Below are positions 16,586 to 24,570 of a stretch of DNA of 32,580 bases, piece by piece. Source of the stretch: Bacillota bacterium (GTDB lineage: Bacteria; Bacillota; Bacilli; Alicyclobacillales; SLC66); the NCBI GenBank assembly GCA_021805735.1, contig JAJZEE010000040.1, positions 1-32,580 on the forward strand, read 5' to 3'. How positions within the stretch are numbered: the first letter of the stretch is position 1; each line of letters opens with the position of its first letter. Both the position numbers and the translations under genes were made by a program. Below the pieces are notes generated by a model that did no database searches, had not been told where the DNA came from, and worked only from the letters and a program-made list of their open reading frames with translations.

Positions 16586-17922
16586 CACAATCCCAACTCG
16601 CTCTCAACTCAGCCCTGGGCCAGGTCTGGACTCCAGAAAACATTGCGCTGGAGATGGCGCAAAAAGCCTTATCATTTAAACCTGACGCCAGAAAGGTCCT
16701 TGACCCATCATGCGGCCCCGCCACATTCTCAAGGTCCTTGAATAAAGCCGGGGCGAATGGCTTGGAACTGATTTGTTATGACGTTGATGAGCGGATGGCA
16801 CAGCTTACTGCAGAGATCAATCATGCCCTTGGCCTCTTCGGCGAGGTTAGAATGAGAGATTATTTGTTAGACCAGTCTCTCTCCGGGGTGTTTGACCTCG
16901 TTATCATGAATCCGCCCTACATTCGGCAAGAGGCAATCCCTCAGAATAAGAAAGATATATACCATCAGTATTTGACCAAGATGCTGGAAAGCGACCTGGA
17001 TAGAAGGGCAAACCTGTTTGCGCTCTTCCTGCTAAAAGGGTTGGTTGATTTGGCGCCTGGCGGCGTTTTGTGCGCGATAGTCTACGATGCGATCACGCAG
17101 TCTGGTTACGGGAAGAGAACATTGGAGCTGATGGCTCGCCACGCAGAGTTGCTATCTTCCTGGCCCGTACAAGCTCCTTTTCAGGAGGTTTTGGTTGACG
17201 CGCAAATACTCCTGTACCGTAAGAGAGAACACGCGCTTCCAAGGGAATGCCAGCAACCGGATCGCGCCGACGATGGATTTGTTGCGCTGGGCCAATTGCT
17301 GACTATCCGCCGGGGAACGAGCCTGCCTCTCCGAAAGGTTTTTCTTGCTTCACAGACAGACCCTTACTACGACCGATCGGAACCTTTCTTCGTCAAACAG
17401 GCAAAGCTCTCCGGTCTTGTGATTAACCCAGACGAGCGCGCGTACCTGGCTGACACACCGCAAGACCCAGAGGTGAAACGGTGGCTAAGAGAACGGGCAG
17501 GCGCGCACAACGTGGATCCCACAAAAATCTCCGTCAAGAGCGTAAAGGGTCCGATTGCATTTAATTACTACATACGGAATGCTCCGCGCCATCTTTGGAA
17601 TCAGGAGAACGTCGCCATCGCGGATAACTTTTATGTATCAACGCCTATTGGTGGATTTCCGGCGGAAGCAGCCTGGTTGCTGCTCAATAGTGACTCTTAT
17701 CTCGACAGCCTTGTGGCCTCATCCCGAAACCAGGGGAACGGTCTGTTGAAGTTGCAACTGTACGAATATAAGCAGGCAAGGGTGCCTGACTGGAGACGGC
17801 TCTCCATCAGAAAGATCAAATCTCTTTCTGCCGTGGCAAGGGACCTGATCGATAATGGGGCCGTCCACGACAGCGTAAGACTAGAAGCAAACAGATCGGC
17901 GGAGGTCCTGTTCAATGCCTAA
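16582..17922 (+). CDS. N6-adenine-type DNA methyltransferase with C-terminal specificity domain
   Basis: A class N-6 methyltransferase of the TaqI/Eco57I-like layout. The SAM-binding motif is [15 protein letters not shown] (about 35-49), the catalytic motif is NPPY at 110-113, and the C-terminal half (about 230-440) is likely the target-recognition domain. AAGAGGG precedes the ATG, which overlaps the stop of the C5 methyltransferase. A pair of unlike methyltransferases often belongs to a restriction system with an asymmetric site, each enzyme modifying one strand; that is inference. Immediately downstream a third gene begins but is cut short, which suggests the nuclease has been lost. Confidence 0.9.
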   Translation: MTQSQLALNSALGQVWTPENIALEMAQKALSFKPDARKVLDPSCGPATFSRSLNKAGANGLELICYDVDERMAQLTAEINHALGLFGEVRMRDYLLDQSLSGVFDLVIMNPPYIRQEAIPQNKKDIYHQYLTKMLESDLDRRANLFALFLLKGLVDLAPGGVLCAIVYDAITQSGYGKRTLELMARHAELLSSWPVQAPFQEVLVDAQILLYRKREHALPRECQQPDRADDGFVALGQLLTIRRGTSLPLRKVFLASQTDPYYDRSEPFFVKQAKLSGLVINPDERAYLADTPQDPEVKRWLRERAGAHNVDPTKISVKSVKGPIAFNYYIRNAPRHLWNQENVAIADNFYVSTPIGGFPAEAAWLLLNSDSYLDSLVASSRNQGNGLLKLQLYEYKQARVPDWRRLSIRKIKSLSAVARDLIDNGAVHDSVRLEANRSAEVLFNA

Positions 17923-18094
17923 ACCACTACTTCCATCCTATTCATCCCCAGAAAACACCCACTTCCACCCAGTATTCAAGGCTGCCGCGGAAGAGGTTCT
18001 TGTTGCCAGGAGAATTACATCCGGGAAATTCAGTTGCAGGGTGTCGATTTGTTGGGTTCGCAACCGACGTAGGGGAACATTGCCGGCGGATTGA
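17915..18094 (+). pseudogene. Truncated third gene of the restriction-modification operon
   Basis: An ATG preceded by GGCGGAGGT overlaps the methyltransferase stop, the layout expected for the next gene of the operon. Only about 28 residues ([20 protein letters not shown] and a helical FKAAAEEVL) look native. After about 18000 the DNA instead matches, in another frame, the tail of a UxaA-family dehydratase, and this frame stops at 18094. The missing gene was most likely the restriction endonuclease, but the remaining part is too short to name a family. Confidence 0.5.
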
Positions 18095-18275
18095 ACTTTA
18101 TGGACTCTTCTTCTGCCGCCGGAGAATTTATTACACTGATGGCCGCTGCGGGCGCAGTCGTGCACTTTTTCCCACTGGTCAAGGGAACATCGTGGGCAAT
18201 CCGATTGTTCCAGTCATTAAGATTACGGCCAATCCACTTATAGCAAGCACGATGTCTGAGCACATCGACTTTGAT
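18010..18275 (+). pseudogene. UxaA-family (altronate/galactarate dehydratase) remnant, 5' part
   Basis: The frame reads [20 protein letters not shown], then TAG (18070-18072) where the family has Pro, then GNIAGG. After an apparent in-frame deletion it continues [13 protein letters not shown] and [10 protein letters not shown]. Near 18171 one base is missing (TTCCCACT where TTCACCACT is expected), and the family sequence continues one frame over as [20 protein letters not shown] and MSEHIDFD. It is interrupted there by the IS element. The intact enzyme would dehydrate a hexonate or hexarate. The gene is dead by at least four lesions. Confidence 0.8.
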
Positions 18276-18284
18276 CCGGCTTTA

Positions 18285-18322
18285 GCGCCGCAAACCTCTT
18301 GCTTCAGGGAGAGGTTAGGCGC
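18285..18322. repeat. IS left-end imperfect palindrome
   Basis: GCGCC pairs with GGCGC, and AACCTCT with AGAGGTT, around an 11-nt loop. This is the subterminal hairpin that TnpA recognises in IS200/IS605 elements. It lies 9 bp inside the left boundary and ends next to the tnpA stop codon. Confidence 0.8.
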
Positions 18323-18323
18323 G

Positions 18324-18740
18324 TCACTGCGGTGTTCTTTGGCTCTCAACATACTGCCGGATAATCGACAGCGGCGCGCCGCCGCAACTCCCGGCAAAGT
18401 AACTGGGGGACCAAAGATGTCCGCCCCATAGTTTCTGACGGATTTCCGGATAGTTCTTTTGCCGAATCAGGCGACTGGAAACACCCTTCAGGCTGTTGAC
18501 CAAAGTGGAAATCGCTACCTTGGGCGGATAATTGACCAACAAATGCACATGGTCATCTTCTCCGTCGAACTCCACCAACTCAGCTTCAAAATCGTTGCAG
18601 ACGGAAGCCAGGACCGGGCGCAAGTCGTCCAGAATGGCTTTGGTAAACACGCCGCGTCGGTACTTGGTGACAAAGACCAAGTGAACATGCAGATTAAATA
18701 CACAGTGTCTTCCGGATCGGATATCATTTGACGGTTTCAT
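18324..18740 (-). CDS. tnpA: IS200/IS605 TnpA, Y1 HUH transposase
   Basis: A single-strand DNA transposase. The HUH pair is DHVHLLV (His64, His66) and the catalytic tyrosine is Tyr130 in IIRQYVESQ. Other family marks are [15 protein letters not shown] and WSPSYFAGS. At 138 residues it is full length, and nothing visible is missing. It starts 22 bp from tnpB on the opposite strand. No strong Shine-Dalgarno site lies before its ATG, which suits low expression. Confidence 0.93.
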   Translation of the reverse strand: MKPSNDIRSGRHCVFNLHVHLVFVTKYRRGVFTKAILDDLRPVLASVCNDFEAELVEFDGEDDHVHLLVNYPPKVAISTLVNSLKGVSSRLIRQKNYPEIRQKLWGGHLWSPSYFAGSCGGAPLSIIRQYVESQRTPQ

Positions 18741-18762
18741 AGACCAAGAGTATCATAGACCT

Positions 18763-19965
18763 ATGAAGATTCTCAAGGCGTTCCGCTTTCGCCTGGAGCC
18801 TACGGATGAGCAGGCTCGCAAGTTCTCGCGATATCTAGGGTGCATGCGCTTTGTATGGAACAAAGCCCTTGCGCTACAAAAGGAACGGCTGAAAGCGGGC
18901 TATCCCTTATTGTCGTATGGAGAATTGGCGAAACTACTGACGCTTTGGCGGCATAGTGAAGAGTACGGGTTTTTGGCTGTCGCTCCTGAGCATCCGCTGC
19001 AATGGACGCTCAAGTTTCTCATGCAGTCAATCACGGCGGCTTTCGATCCCTCCAACCCGGCGCAGTTCCCGACCTTCAAGAAAAAGAATCGGGACGAGGC
19101 CGGTCTTCGCTACCCGGACGCCAAGCAGATCAAACTCAATTTGACGACGAAAGATCAAGACGGTCGAAACGTCTTCCCGAAGGTGTTTGTGCCCAAGGTT
19201 GGCTGGGTCAAGTTTCGCCAGTCGCGAGATGTTGACGGAACCATCAAGAACGCGACGGTAACCTGGCGCGCGGGTCACTGGTACATCTCATTTCAAACGG
19301 AAATCGAGGTTCCCGATCCAGTCGTTCACCCATCCTCATCAGAAGTTGGCATTGACCGCGGCGTTGTTCATCTCTTGGCATTATCCGACGGAAGCTTCCT
19401 CGATGCACCGGGCTGGTTTCGCCGCTATGAAGAGAAAGTGGCTTGGGAGATGCGCAAGCTCTCACGCATGAAGAAGTTCTCGAAACGCTGGCACAAGCAG
19501 GTGGGCCGGATCGGGCGATTGCACGCCCACATCGCCAATGCCCGCCGGGATTTCTTGCACAAGGCATCCACAACCATCAGCCAAACCCACGCGATGGTGT
19601 TTGTGGAGAACCTGAGTGTGAGGAACATGACCAAATCGGCGAAGGGCACGAAGGAAAATCCGGGTCGCAATGTACGGGCCAAAAGCGGTCTGAATAAGGC
19701 CATTTTGGACCAAGGGTGGTCGATGTTTCAGGCATTCTTGACATATAAGCTGGATTGGTCGGGTGGACGGCTGGAGGAAGTTCCGGCTCCTTATACGAGT
19801 CTCACCTGCCCGGTTCCAGAGTGCGGCCACACCAGCAAGGCCAACCGATTGTCGCAATCGGAGTTTCGGTGCGAGAAATGCGGCTTCAAAGCCAATGCGG
19901 ATACGGTAGGTGCAATGAATGTTTTAAGGGCCGGGCTGGCCCAGATCGCCTGTTCGCCCGCGTAA
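18763..19965 (+). CDS. tnpB: TnpB RNA-guided nuclease of the IS605 element
   Basis: A compact RuvC nuclease, ancestor-type of Cas12, that uses an omega RNA to cut DNA next to the element's target motif. An N-terminal helix-turn-helix region (LEPTDEQARKFSRYLGCMRF, WNKAL) is followed by the RuvC triad: Asp198 in VGIDRG, Glu282 in VFVENLSVRNM, and Asp380 in NADTVGAMNVLRAG. A zinc ribbon (CPVPECGHTSKAN, CEKCGFKAN) lies between the second and third. Length (400) is normal and no residue of the triad is lost, so it should be active. No Shine-Dalgarno site is visible. Its 3' end should overlap the omega RNA. Confidence 0.94.
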   Translation: MKILKAFRFRLEPTDEQARKFSRYLGCMRFVWNKALALQKERLKAGYPLLSYGELAKLLTLWRHSEEYGFLAVAPEHPLQWTLKFLMQSITAAFDPSNPAQFPTFKKKNRDEAGLRYPDAKQIKLNLTTKDQDGRNVFPKVFVPKVGWVKFRQSRDVDGTIKNATVTWRAGHWYISFQTEIEVPDPVVHPSSSEVGIDRGVVHLLALSDGSFLDAPGWFRRYEEKVAWEMRKLSRMKKFSKRWHKQVGRIGRLHAHIANARRDFLHKASTTISQTHAMVFVENLSVRNMTKSAKGTKENPGRNVRAKSGLNKAILDQGWSMFQAFLTYKLDWSGGRLEEVPAPYTSLTCPVPECGHTSKANRLSQSEFRCEKCGFKANADTVGAMNVLRAGLAQIACSPA

Positions 19966-20099
19966 CAGTGGAAGAGTCGGTTCTGACCCGCAAGGGAGTG
20001 AAGAGTCGATCCAAGGGGTGCAACAAGACCCCTGATGGCAGGAAGGAATCCTCCGCGTTTACGCGGGGGAGGAAGTCAAGTAACGGGATTGTTGTCGCG
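19940..20099 (+). ncRNA. Omega RNA (reRNA) of TnpB with guide at its 3' end
   Basis: The element's right end has the expected folded segments: GGGGT/ACCCC (20015-20032) and CCTCCGCG against CGCGGGGGAGG (20050-20072), then GAAGTCAA. The guide should begin at 20080 with GTAACGGGATTGTTGTCG, which is the dehydratase gene flank. The 5' limit is estimated by analogy and may lie further inside tnpB. Confidence 0.65.
20050..20072. repeat. IS right-end hairpin
   Basis: CCTCCGCG and CGCGGGGGAGG pair around TTTA with a small bulge. It lies 7 nt inside the right boundary. It doubles as the terminal stem of the omega RNA scaffold. Confidence 0.75.
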
Positions 20100-20232
20100 C
20101 GATCTCACGCTTTCGGAAGCGGGAATTGGGCTGCTCGCCCTGATGGAGCGCACGGTCAATGGCCGACTGACGTGTGCCGAGGCATTGGGTCATCGCGAGT
20201 TTATCTTGACGAAACTGTATCGCAGAGCGTAA
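20080..20232 (+). pseudogene. UxaA-family dehydratase remnant, 3' part
   Basis: Directly after the IS end the frame reads [19 protein letters not shown] and then [22 protein letters not shown] to a TAA at 20230-20232. GKLTKAE.LGHREF is the usual C-terminal signature of the family, so this is the same gene as the remnant left of the IS element. This 50-codon tail has no lesions of its own, and the codon phase is preserved across the insertion. Confidence 0.82.
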
Positions 20233-20352
20233 GTTGAGGACTTCCCGGTCCCTTGCGAACGGTGCGATAAGAAGCGTGGCTGTGCAAGGGGCCGGGGAGA
20301 TTTGTGATTGCAGGACATCGCCATGTGATCTGGTTTGGGAGGCGCGCGTCAT

Positions 20353-20475
20353 ATGTTTCAACGAATAGTGCGAAGCGACAATTTGCGGGTCGCTGTCATG
20401 GAAGAGATCAAGCGTCTGATCAGCGAAGAAACGTTGCAGGCTGGAGACAAGTTGCCGCTGGTTTCGCCGCCGTGA
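20353..20475 (+). pseudogene. Clipped GntR/FadR-type regulator (N-terminus only)
   Basis: GGGAGG precedes an ATG that opens MFQRIVRSDNLRVAVMEEIK and continues RLISEETLQAGDKLP. That is the start of the GntR winged-helix domain, which should proceed into SERELA. Instead the homology stops at about 20457 and the frame ends at 20475. The rest of the DNA-binding domain and the ligand domain are gone. FadR/UxuR-type regulators commonly sit beside hexonate dehydratases, matching the neighbouring remnant. Confidence 0.7.
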
Positions 20476-20744
20476 TCATCCTTGGATCCTCCAAGAGCAT
20501 CAACGGCAACAACGTCGTTATGATGCTTGCGTTGAAAACGTTTTCCGCCTGGTTTGTCGTATTGTTCACCATTGCCGCCATCTTTTCCGCTATCATTCCC
20601 GCCGGCCCGATCGTAATGACTTCTGCGAGCTTGATCGTGCGCAACGTCTGTCAGGCGATTCGTCCACAGACCAGCGAACCCAAAAAAGATCACTATCCCG
20701 GGAAATCGCCGCAGGCGTACCATTTGGCGGGAGTGACGGGGTAG
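20458..20744 (+). pseudogene. Sodium:solute symporter fragment
   Basis: An open frame without its own start reads FAAVIILGSSKSINGNNVVM, then hydrophobic ALKTFSAWFVVLFTIAAIFS, then AIIPAGPIVMTSASLIVRNV. The last part resembles the MSTADSLLLSASSLIVRD-type helix of the SSS family. N-terminal and C-terminal helices are missing. It is joined directly to the clipped GntR gene, so one deletion probably removed the rest of both. It was probably the uptake protein of the lost sugar-acid locus. Confidence 0.6.
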
Positions 20745-20799
20745 AGACGAGCTAGAACATGAGGGCGATTCCGACTGGGAGGAACTCATAACAAGCGCC

Positions 20800-20857
20800 C
20801 GAAGAGGGGGCAGGCAAGCCGTATGAAACGGAGCCCTGCTCTCTTCGTGCAATTTTT
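20800..20857. terminator. Long hairpin followed by T5
   Basis: CGAAGAG (20800-20806) pairs with CTCTTCG on the far side, with further pairing of GGGGCAGG to CCCTGC and of CCGT to ACGG inside. AATTTTTG follows on the plus strand. It may end transcription from the decayed zone, and on the other strand it lies beyond the MarR gene. The stem is imperfect. Confidence 0.45.
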
Positions 20858-20953
20858 GATGGTATGAGGCGGGATTCATGAAAACGCTTTCTTACCATCG
20901 GCATCTTATGCAAAAGCTATTCCCGCATTTCTGGCAAAATGGTTCACGGCAGC

Positions 20954-21409
20954 TCATTGGTCAATCGTGGCGGCGTCCGCCAATTTGTGGAGCAACTCCA
21001 CCAGCGTCGTCTGTTCATACTGGGTCAAAGTCGAAAGAGGCGCCACGAGTCGCTCCTGCCAGACCGCTTCCACAGAGTGAACGAACGACAACCCTGGCTC
21101 GGTCAGTTGAACCAGACGGACCCTGGAGTCGTCTGGCGCTTGCGAACGCGTGACCCAGTGTTCTCTTTCGAGTCGATCAAGCATTTGCGACATCGTGCTC
21201 GGGCGCACATTCATGCGCTCCGCCAATTGGCCGATGGTGCAATGTTCGATGCGTTTCAGATAACGCAAAATCATCCACTGCACGCGTGTGATCTGCTGTT
21301 CATTCTGCTGCAGCGCGCCGGAGCGAAGATGACGGTTGATGCGCCAAAATGCGCTCATGAACGTCTCCACTGCTTCCGCTATATTCTGCGTCTCCTTTTC
21401 AGAAGCCAA
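20954..21409 (-). CDS. MarR-family regulator
   Basis: A dimeric winged-helix repressor. The core is HCTIGQLAERMNVRPSTMSQ (recognition helix) followed by the wing DDSRVRLVQLTEPG, with helical dimerisation ends; 151 residues is normal. Translation probably starts at TTG 21409, 9 nt after GAGGAAG, overlapping the end of the exporter gene by 11 nt. It is thus the second gene of the exporter operon. It likely controls this operon in response to small hydrophobic compounds, but the ligand cannot be inferred. Confidence 0.9.
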   Translation of the reverse strand: MASEKETQNIAEAVETFMSAFWRINRHLRSGALQQNEQQITRVQWMILRYLKRIEHCTIGQLAERMNVRPSTMSQMLDRLEREHWVTRSQAPDDSRVRLVQLTEPGLSFVHSVEAVWQERLVAPLSTLTQYEQTTLVELLHKLADAATIDQ

Positions 21410-23330
21410 TTGAGGTCACTTCCTCGTGATCGCGTTGATTGCGTTGATCGCGTTGAACGGCGTTCCGATCGGCGGCGAGACCGCCGGTTTGCCCGTCTTG
21501 GGAAAACTGCGCCTCGTAGAGTTGTCTGTACAGGCCGCACGTCGCCAGCAAATCCTCATGACGCCCCTGCGCCACGATCTCACCATGCTCAAGCACCACG
21601 ATGAGGTCGGCGGCCAGTATGGTAGACAGGCGATGCGCGATCACCACTGCCGTTCTCCCTTTCATAAGCGCAGTCAAAGCAGCCTGAATCTGACGTTCCA
21701 CCAGCGTATCAAGCGCGCTGGTCGCTTCGTCGAGCAGCACGATTCGCGGCGCGCGCAGTAAGACACGAGCGATGGCGAGGCGCTGCCGTTCACCGCCCGA
21801 GAGTCGGTAGCCGCGCTCGCCCACCACTGTATCGTAGCCTTGTGGCAAGCTTACGATCATGTCGTGAATCTGGGCCGCCTGACAGGCGCTCTGAAGTTCT
21901 TCATCCGTGGCCTCTTCCTTGGCAAACAACAGGTTCCGGCGAATGGTGTCGTGGAAGAAAAATGGGTCTTGGGGAACCAACCCCATTTGCGACCGCAGGG
22001 AGTCGAGCGTGAGACTCTTCGCATCGTAATCGTCGAGGAGCAGCCTGCCCTCCAGTGGATCAGAAAAGCGCGGGAGAAGATGGAGGAGCGTCGTCTTGCC
22101 AGCGCCGCTCGGGCCAACCAGGGCCACCATTTGTCCGGGCTCCGCTGTCAGTGTGATGTGGGACAGCGCCAGCGACGGCTCCGCAGTCTCTGCGCGATAG
22201 GTGAAGGATAACCCTTCCATCCGGATCCGCCCCTGCACGCTACCTGGCGCCAATACGGTTGACCCGTCATCCACCTCCGGCACAATATCCAAAATCGCAA
22301 AGATACGCCGAAACAGCGCAATCGACGACAACAGGTTGACCTGCACCTGTGCGAGTTGACTGAAGGGAGAGTAGAGTCGGTTGATCAGCGAGGTGAAGGC
22401 AACAATGGCACCCAGTTCCATCTGGTGATGAATCACCAGCCACCCCCCGTAGCCCCAGAGCAGAGCGGGTCCCACCGACGAAAACATGCCAATCCACATG
22501 AAGAGCCAGCGCCCCACCACACTCTGGCGCACATACAGATTGCGCAGGTCGCGGTTGTCCGCGTCGAATCGCTCAGTCTCCCGCTTCTCTCGATTGAAGA
22601 TGCGTGTGAGCAGCGCCCCGCTCACGCCGAACTGCTCTGTAAGTTGGACGGTCAGTGTGGATAACCGCTCTTGGATCCGCCCCTGGAGTTTCTGACGGGC
22701 GCGCCCGACCCGTTGCGTGGGCACGATAAATCCTGGAACGACGACCAGGGCGAGCACGGCCAGTTGCCAATTCATACTGAACATAAAAACAACAGTAAAG
22801 AGAATGACCAAGATATTACTAGCAAATCCGATCAATGTGTTGTTGATGACGCTTTGAATCGCGCCCACGTCATTCATTACGCGCGAGACCAAATCTCCCG
22901 ACTGGCGAGTGGCAAAAAAACCAACCGATTGGCGCTCCACGTGTCGAAACAGCTGGAGCCGATAATCCGCCATGACATCCTGGGCTATCAGGTTGCTCAG
23001 CCATGTCTGCAACACGCCGAGCAACCCCGTTCCCACCGCGACCAGGATGAGAAACAGTGTCAGTTCGATCACCACGGAGAGTCGACCGCGCAAGATTCCG
23101 TCGTCAATGATGCGTTGTGTCAAGTAGGCCGGGATGACGCCACCCGCCGCTGTGGCGAGCAGAACCAGCGACACGAGGATGGCGTTCCCCCAATAAGGCA
23201 CAAATGCGACGAGCGCCCGGCGCAAGATGAGCCAGTCGAGTTTCTCCGACTTGGCCAGCTCCCGCATCTGCCAGCTGTGTGCCCCCCACATCCCGGATCC
23301 TCCGCCGCCACGTTCCATCGGCATTCCCAT
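21399..23330 (-). CDS. ABC exporter half-transporter (MsbA/BmrA type, multidrug-like)
   Basis: A membrane-spanning domain of six helices (about 35-330) fused to one ATPase, so it works as a dimer. Motifs are Walker A GPSGAGKT (406-413), the signature LSGGERQRLAIARVLL, Walker B IVLLDEATSALD and the switch AHRLST. GGAGGTGA precedes the ATG. The extreme N-terminus is Gly/Met-rich (MGMPMERGGGGSGMWGAHSW), an unusual cytosolic tail. Pairing with a MarR gene fits an inducible drug or lipid exporter; the substrate is unknown. Confidence 0.93.
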   Translation of the reverse strand: MGMPMERGGGGSGMWGAHSWQMRELAKSEKLDWLILRRALVAFVPYWGNAILVSLVLLATAAGGVIPAYLTQRIIDDGILRGRLSVVIELTLFLILVAVGTGLLGVLQTWLSNLIAQDVMADYRLQLFRHVERQSVGFFATRQSGDLVSRVMNDVGAIQSVINNTLIGFASNILVILFTVVFMFSMNWQLAVLALVVVPGFIVPTQRVGRARQKLQGRIQERLSTLTVQLTEQFGVSGALLTRIFNREKRETERFDADNRDLRNLYVRQSVVGRWLFMWIGMFSSVGPALLWGYGGWLVIHHQMELGAIVAFTSLINRLYSPFSQLAQVQVNLLSSIALFRRIFAILDIVPEVDDGSTVLAPGSVQGRIRMEGLSFTYRAETAEPSLALSHITLTAEPGQMVALVGPSGAGKTTLLHLLPRFSDPLEGRLLLDDYDAKSLTLDSLRSQMGLVPQDPFFFHDTIRRNLLFAKEEATDEELQSACQAAQIHDMIVSLPQGYDTVVGERGYRLSGGERQRLAIARVLLRAPRIVLLDEATSALDTLVERQIQAALTALMKGRTAVVIAHRLSTILAADLIVVLEHGEIVAQGRHEDLLATCGLYRQLYEAQFSQDGQTGGLAADRNAVQRDQRNQRDHEEVTSIGF

Positions 23331-23423
23331 GTCACTTTCACCTCCACAGTAATGATTAGGTTAGCTATACAATATACCTGTCATGCACAAGGCGCAATCC
23401 TTGCACAGGGGTATGGGCGATCT

Positions 23424-23447
23424 GCTGCGGTGGATCTCTGCCGCAGC
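23424..23447. repeat. Perfect 7-bp stem between divergent genes
   Basis: GCTGCGG and CCGCAGC flank a 10-nt loop in the gap between the ABC exporter and the acetyl esterase. It is not followed by a T-run on either side. It may be a regulatory dyad or leader structure of the exporter transcript; no function is assigned. Confidence 0.4.
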
Positions 23448-23484
23448 GGTCGCAAGAGGGCCATATCGTGACGACCCGCGCCCG

Positions 23485-23493
23485 TGATACAAT
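23485..23493 (+). promoter_or_regulatory. Extended -10 promoter of the acetyl esterase gene
   Basis: TGATACAAT is an extended -10 (TGn plus TACAAT, five of six). A -35 is not clear, which is tolerated with an extended -10. The leader would be about 60 nt. Confidence 0.45.
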
Positions 23494-23562
23494 GGAGCAG
23501 GTATGTGTCCTGATTGCGGAATTGTCCGCTCGGATGCAATATTTTGGGGGAGGAAAACCTGG

Positions 23563-24522
23563 ATGGCGCAACCTTATGATTTGTCCTTGGACCAATTGCG
23601 GGCGTATCGACCGGAATTGACCAGGCAAGATGATTTCGACTCTTTTTGGGCGGACACCAAATGCGAGGCGCATGCGGAGCCGCTTGACGTCGAAGTGCGC
23701 AAACAGGAATACCCGGTCGATGGGGTGCGTCTCTACGAACTCTCGTATCGGGGTTTTCAAGGTGCCCGCATTCGGGGTTGGTACGCGGCGCCAGAAAGTG
23801 CGGGTCCGCACCCCGGGCTGGTCGTTTACCACGGATATAATTATAGTTTTGACGGCGGCGTTCATGAAATCGTGAACCTCGCGCTGCATGGATACGCGAC
23901 ATTCGGCATGCAGACGCGCGGGCAATATGGCAGCGAGGATACCATGATCAGCCCCGAGGGACATTACGCGGGCTGGATGACTAAGGGAATTCTCCACAAG
24001 GAGACATATTATTACCGAGGCGTGTACATGGACGCCATCCGGGCTCTCGAGGTGTTGTCGGAGATGCCGGAAGTGCGTCGCGACCGCATCGGCGTGACGG
24101 GAGGGAGTCAAGGCGGGGCTCTGACGCTTGCGGCCGCTGCCTTGTCAGACATCCCGTGCGTCGCCGTGGCGGAGTATCCCTATCTGAGTCATTTTCGGCG
24201 CGCTGTCGATGTGGCCCCTAAGGGGCCGTATTTGGAGATCAACGAGTTCTTTCGGCGCAATGGCGACGTCTCGGTTGAAGAGCGGGCGATGGCGACTCTG
24301 TCCTATCACGACGTCATGAATCTTGCCGGGTGGATTCACTGCCCCGTACTCACGGCGATCGGGTTGGTGGATGAGATTACGCCGCCTTCCACCGTATTTG
24401 CCGTTTACAATCATCTTCAAACGGAAAAAGAGATTCGCGTATACCGCTACTTCGGTCACGAGTACATCCCGTCCTTTCAAACGGAAAAACTCGCCTATCT
24501 GCGCAAACGATTAAAGGGGTAG
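23563..24522 (+). CDS. CE7 acetyl esterase (acetyl-xylan esterase / cephalosporin-C deacetylase)
   Basis: A cytosolic alpha/beta hydrolase that removes acetyl groups from imported oligosaccharides. The ATG at 23563 follows GGGGGAGG by 9 nt; an upstream GTG at 23503 precedes that site. The nucleophile is Ser182 in GVTGGSQGG, the acid Asp270 in GLVDEITPPST, and the base His299 in YFGHEYIP. These fall within one residue of the triad numbering I recall for Bacillus CE7 enzymes. The RGQ motif (TRGQYGSED) of the family is also present. Length (319) is normal and there is no signal peptide. It corresponds to Cah of Bacillus subtilis. It stands alone but fits the oligosaccharide theme of the region. 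Confidence 0.93.
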   Translation: MAQPYDLSLDQLRAYRPELTRQDDFDSFWADTKCEAHAEPLDVEVRKQEYPVDGVRLYELSYRGFQGARIRGWYAAPESAGPHPGLVVYHGYNYSFDGGVHEIVNLALHGYATFGMQTRGQYGSEDTMISPEGHYAGWMTKGILHKETYYYRGVYMDAIRALEVLSEMPEVRRDRIGVTGGSQGGALTLAAAALSDIPCVAVAEYPYLSHFRRAVDVAPKGPYLEINEFFRRNGDVSVEERAMATLSYHDVMNLAGWIHCPVLTAIGLVDEITPPSTVFAVYNHLQTEKEIRVYRYFGHEYIPSFQTEKLAYLRKRLKG

Positions 24523-24570
24523 AGAAGACAGGAAGACGGAACCGACGCGTTAGTATAGGAGGGGCTATTT

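Larger units (their letters stand above)
18276..20079. mobile_element. IS200/IS605-family element with tnpA, tnpB and omega RNA
   Basis: The element is 1804 bp with divergent tnpA and tnpB. It sits directly 3' of TTGAT (18271-18275), the target motif known for the ISDra2 branch, and ends in TCAA (20076-20079), with no target duplication, as expected for this family. Joining the flanks restores an unbroken dehydratase frame (IDFD then [15 protein letters not shown]), so both boundaries are precise to the base. A left-end hairpin (18285-18322) and a right-end hairpin (20050-20072) are present. Both genes look intact, so the element may still be active. Confidence 0.92.

Noticed and set aside
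18000-18431. 143-codon plus-strand frame as a real gene
   Set aside because: Only its middle ([16 protein letters not shown]) is meaningful, as one frame of the broken dehydratase; the end runs into IS DNA and the start is out of frame with the family.
22671-23471. 266-codon open frame on the plus strand
   Set aside because: It is antisense to the ABC exporter, whose motifs are complete; the frame's composition is typical of a shadow.
23365-24111. 248-codon open frame on the minus strand
   Set aside because: It is antisense to the CE7 esterase, whose catalytic triad is fully present on the plus strand.
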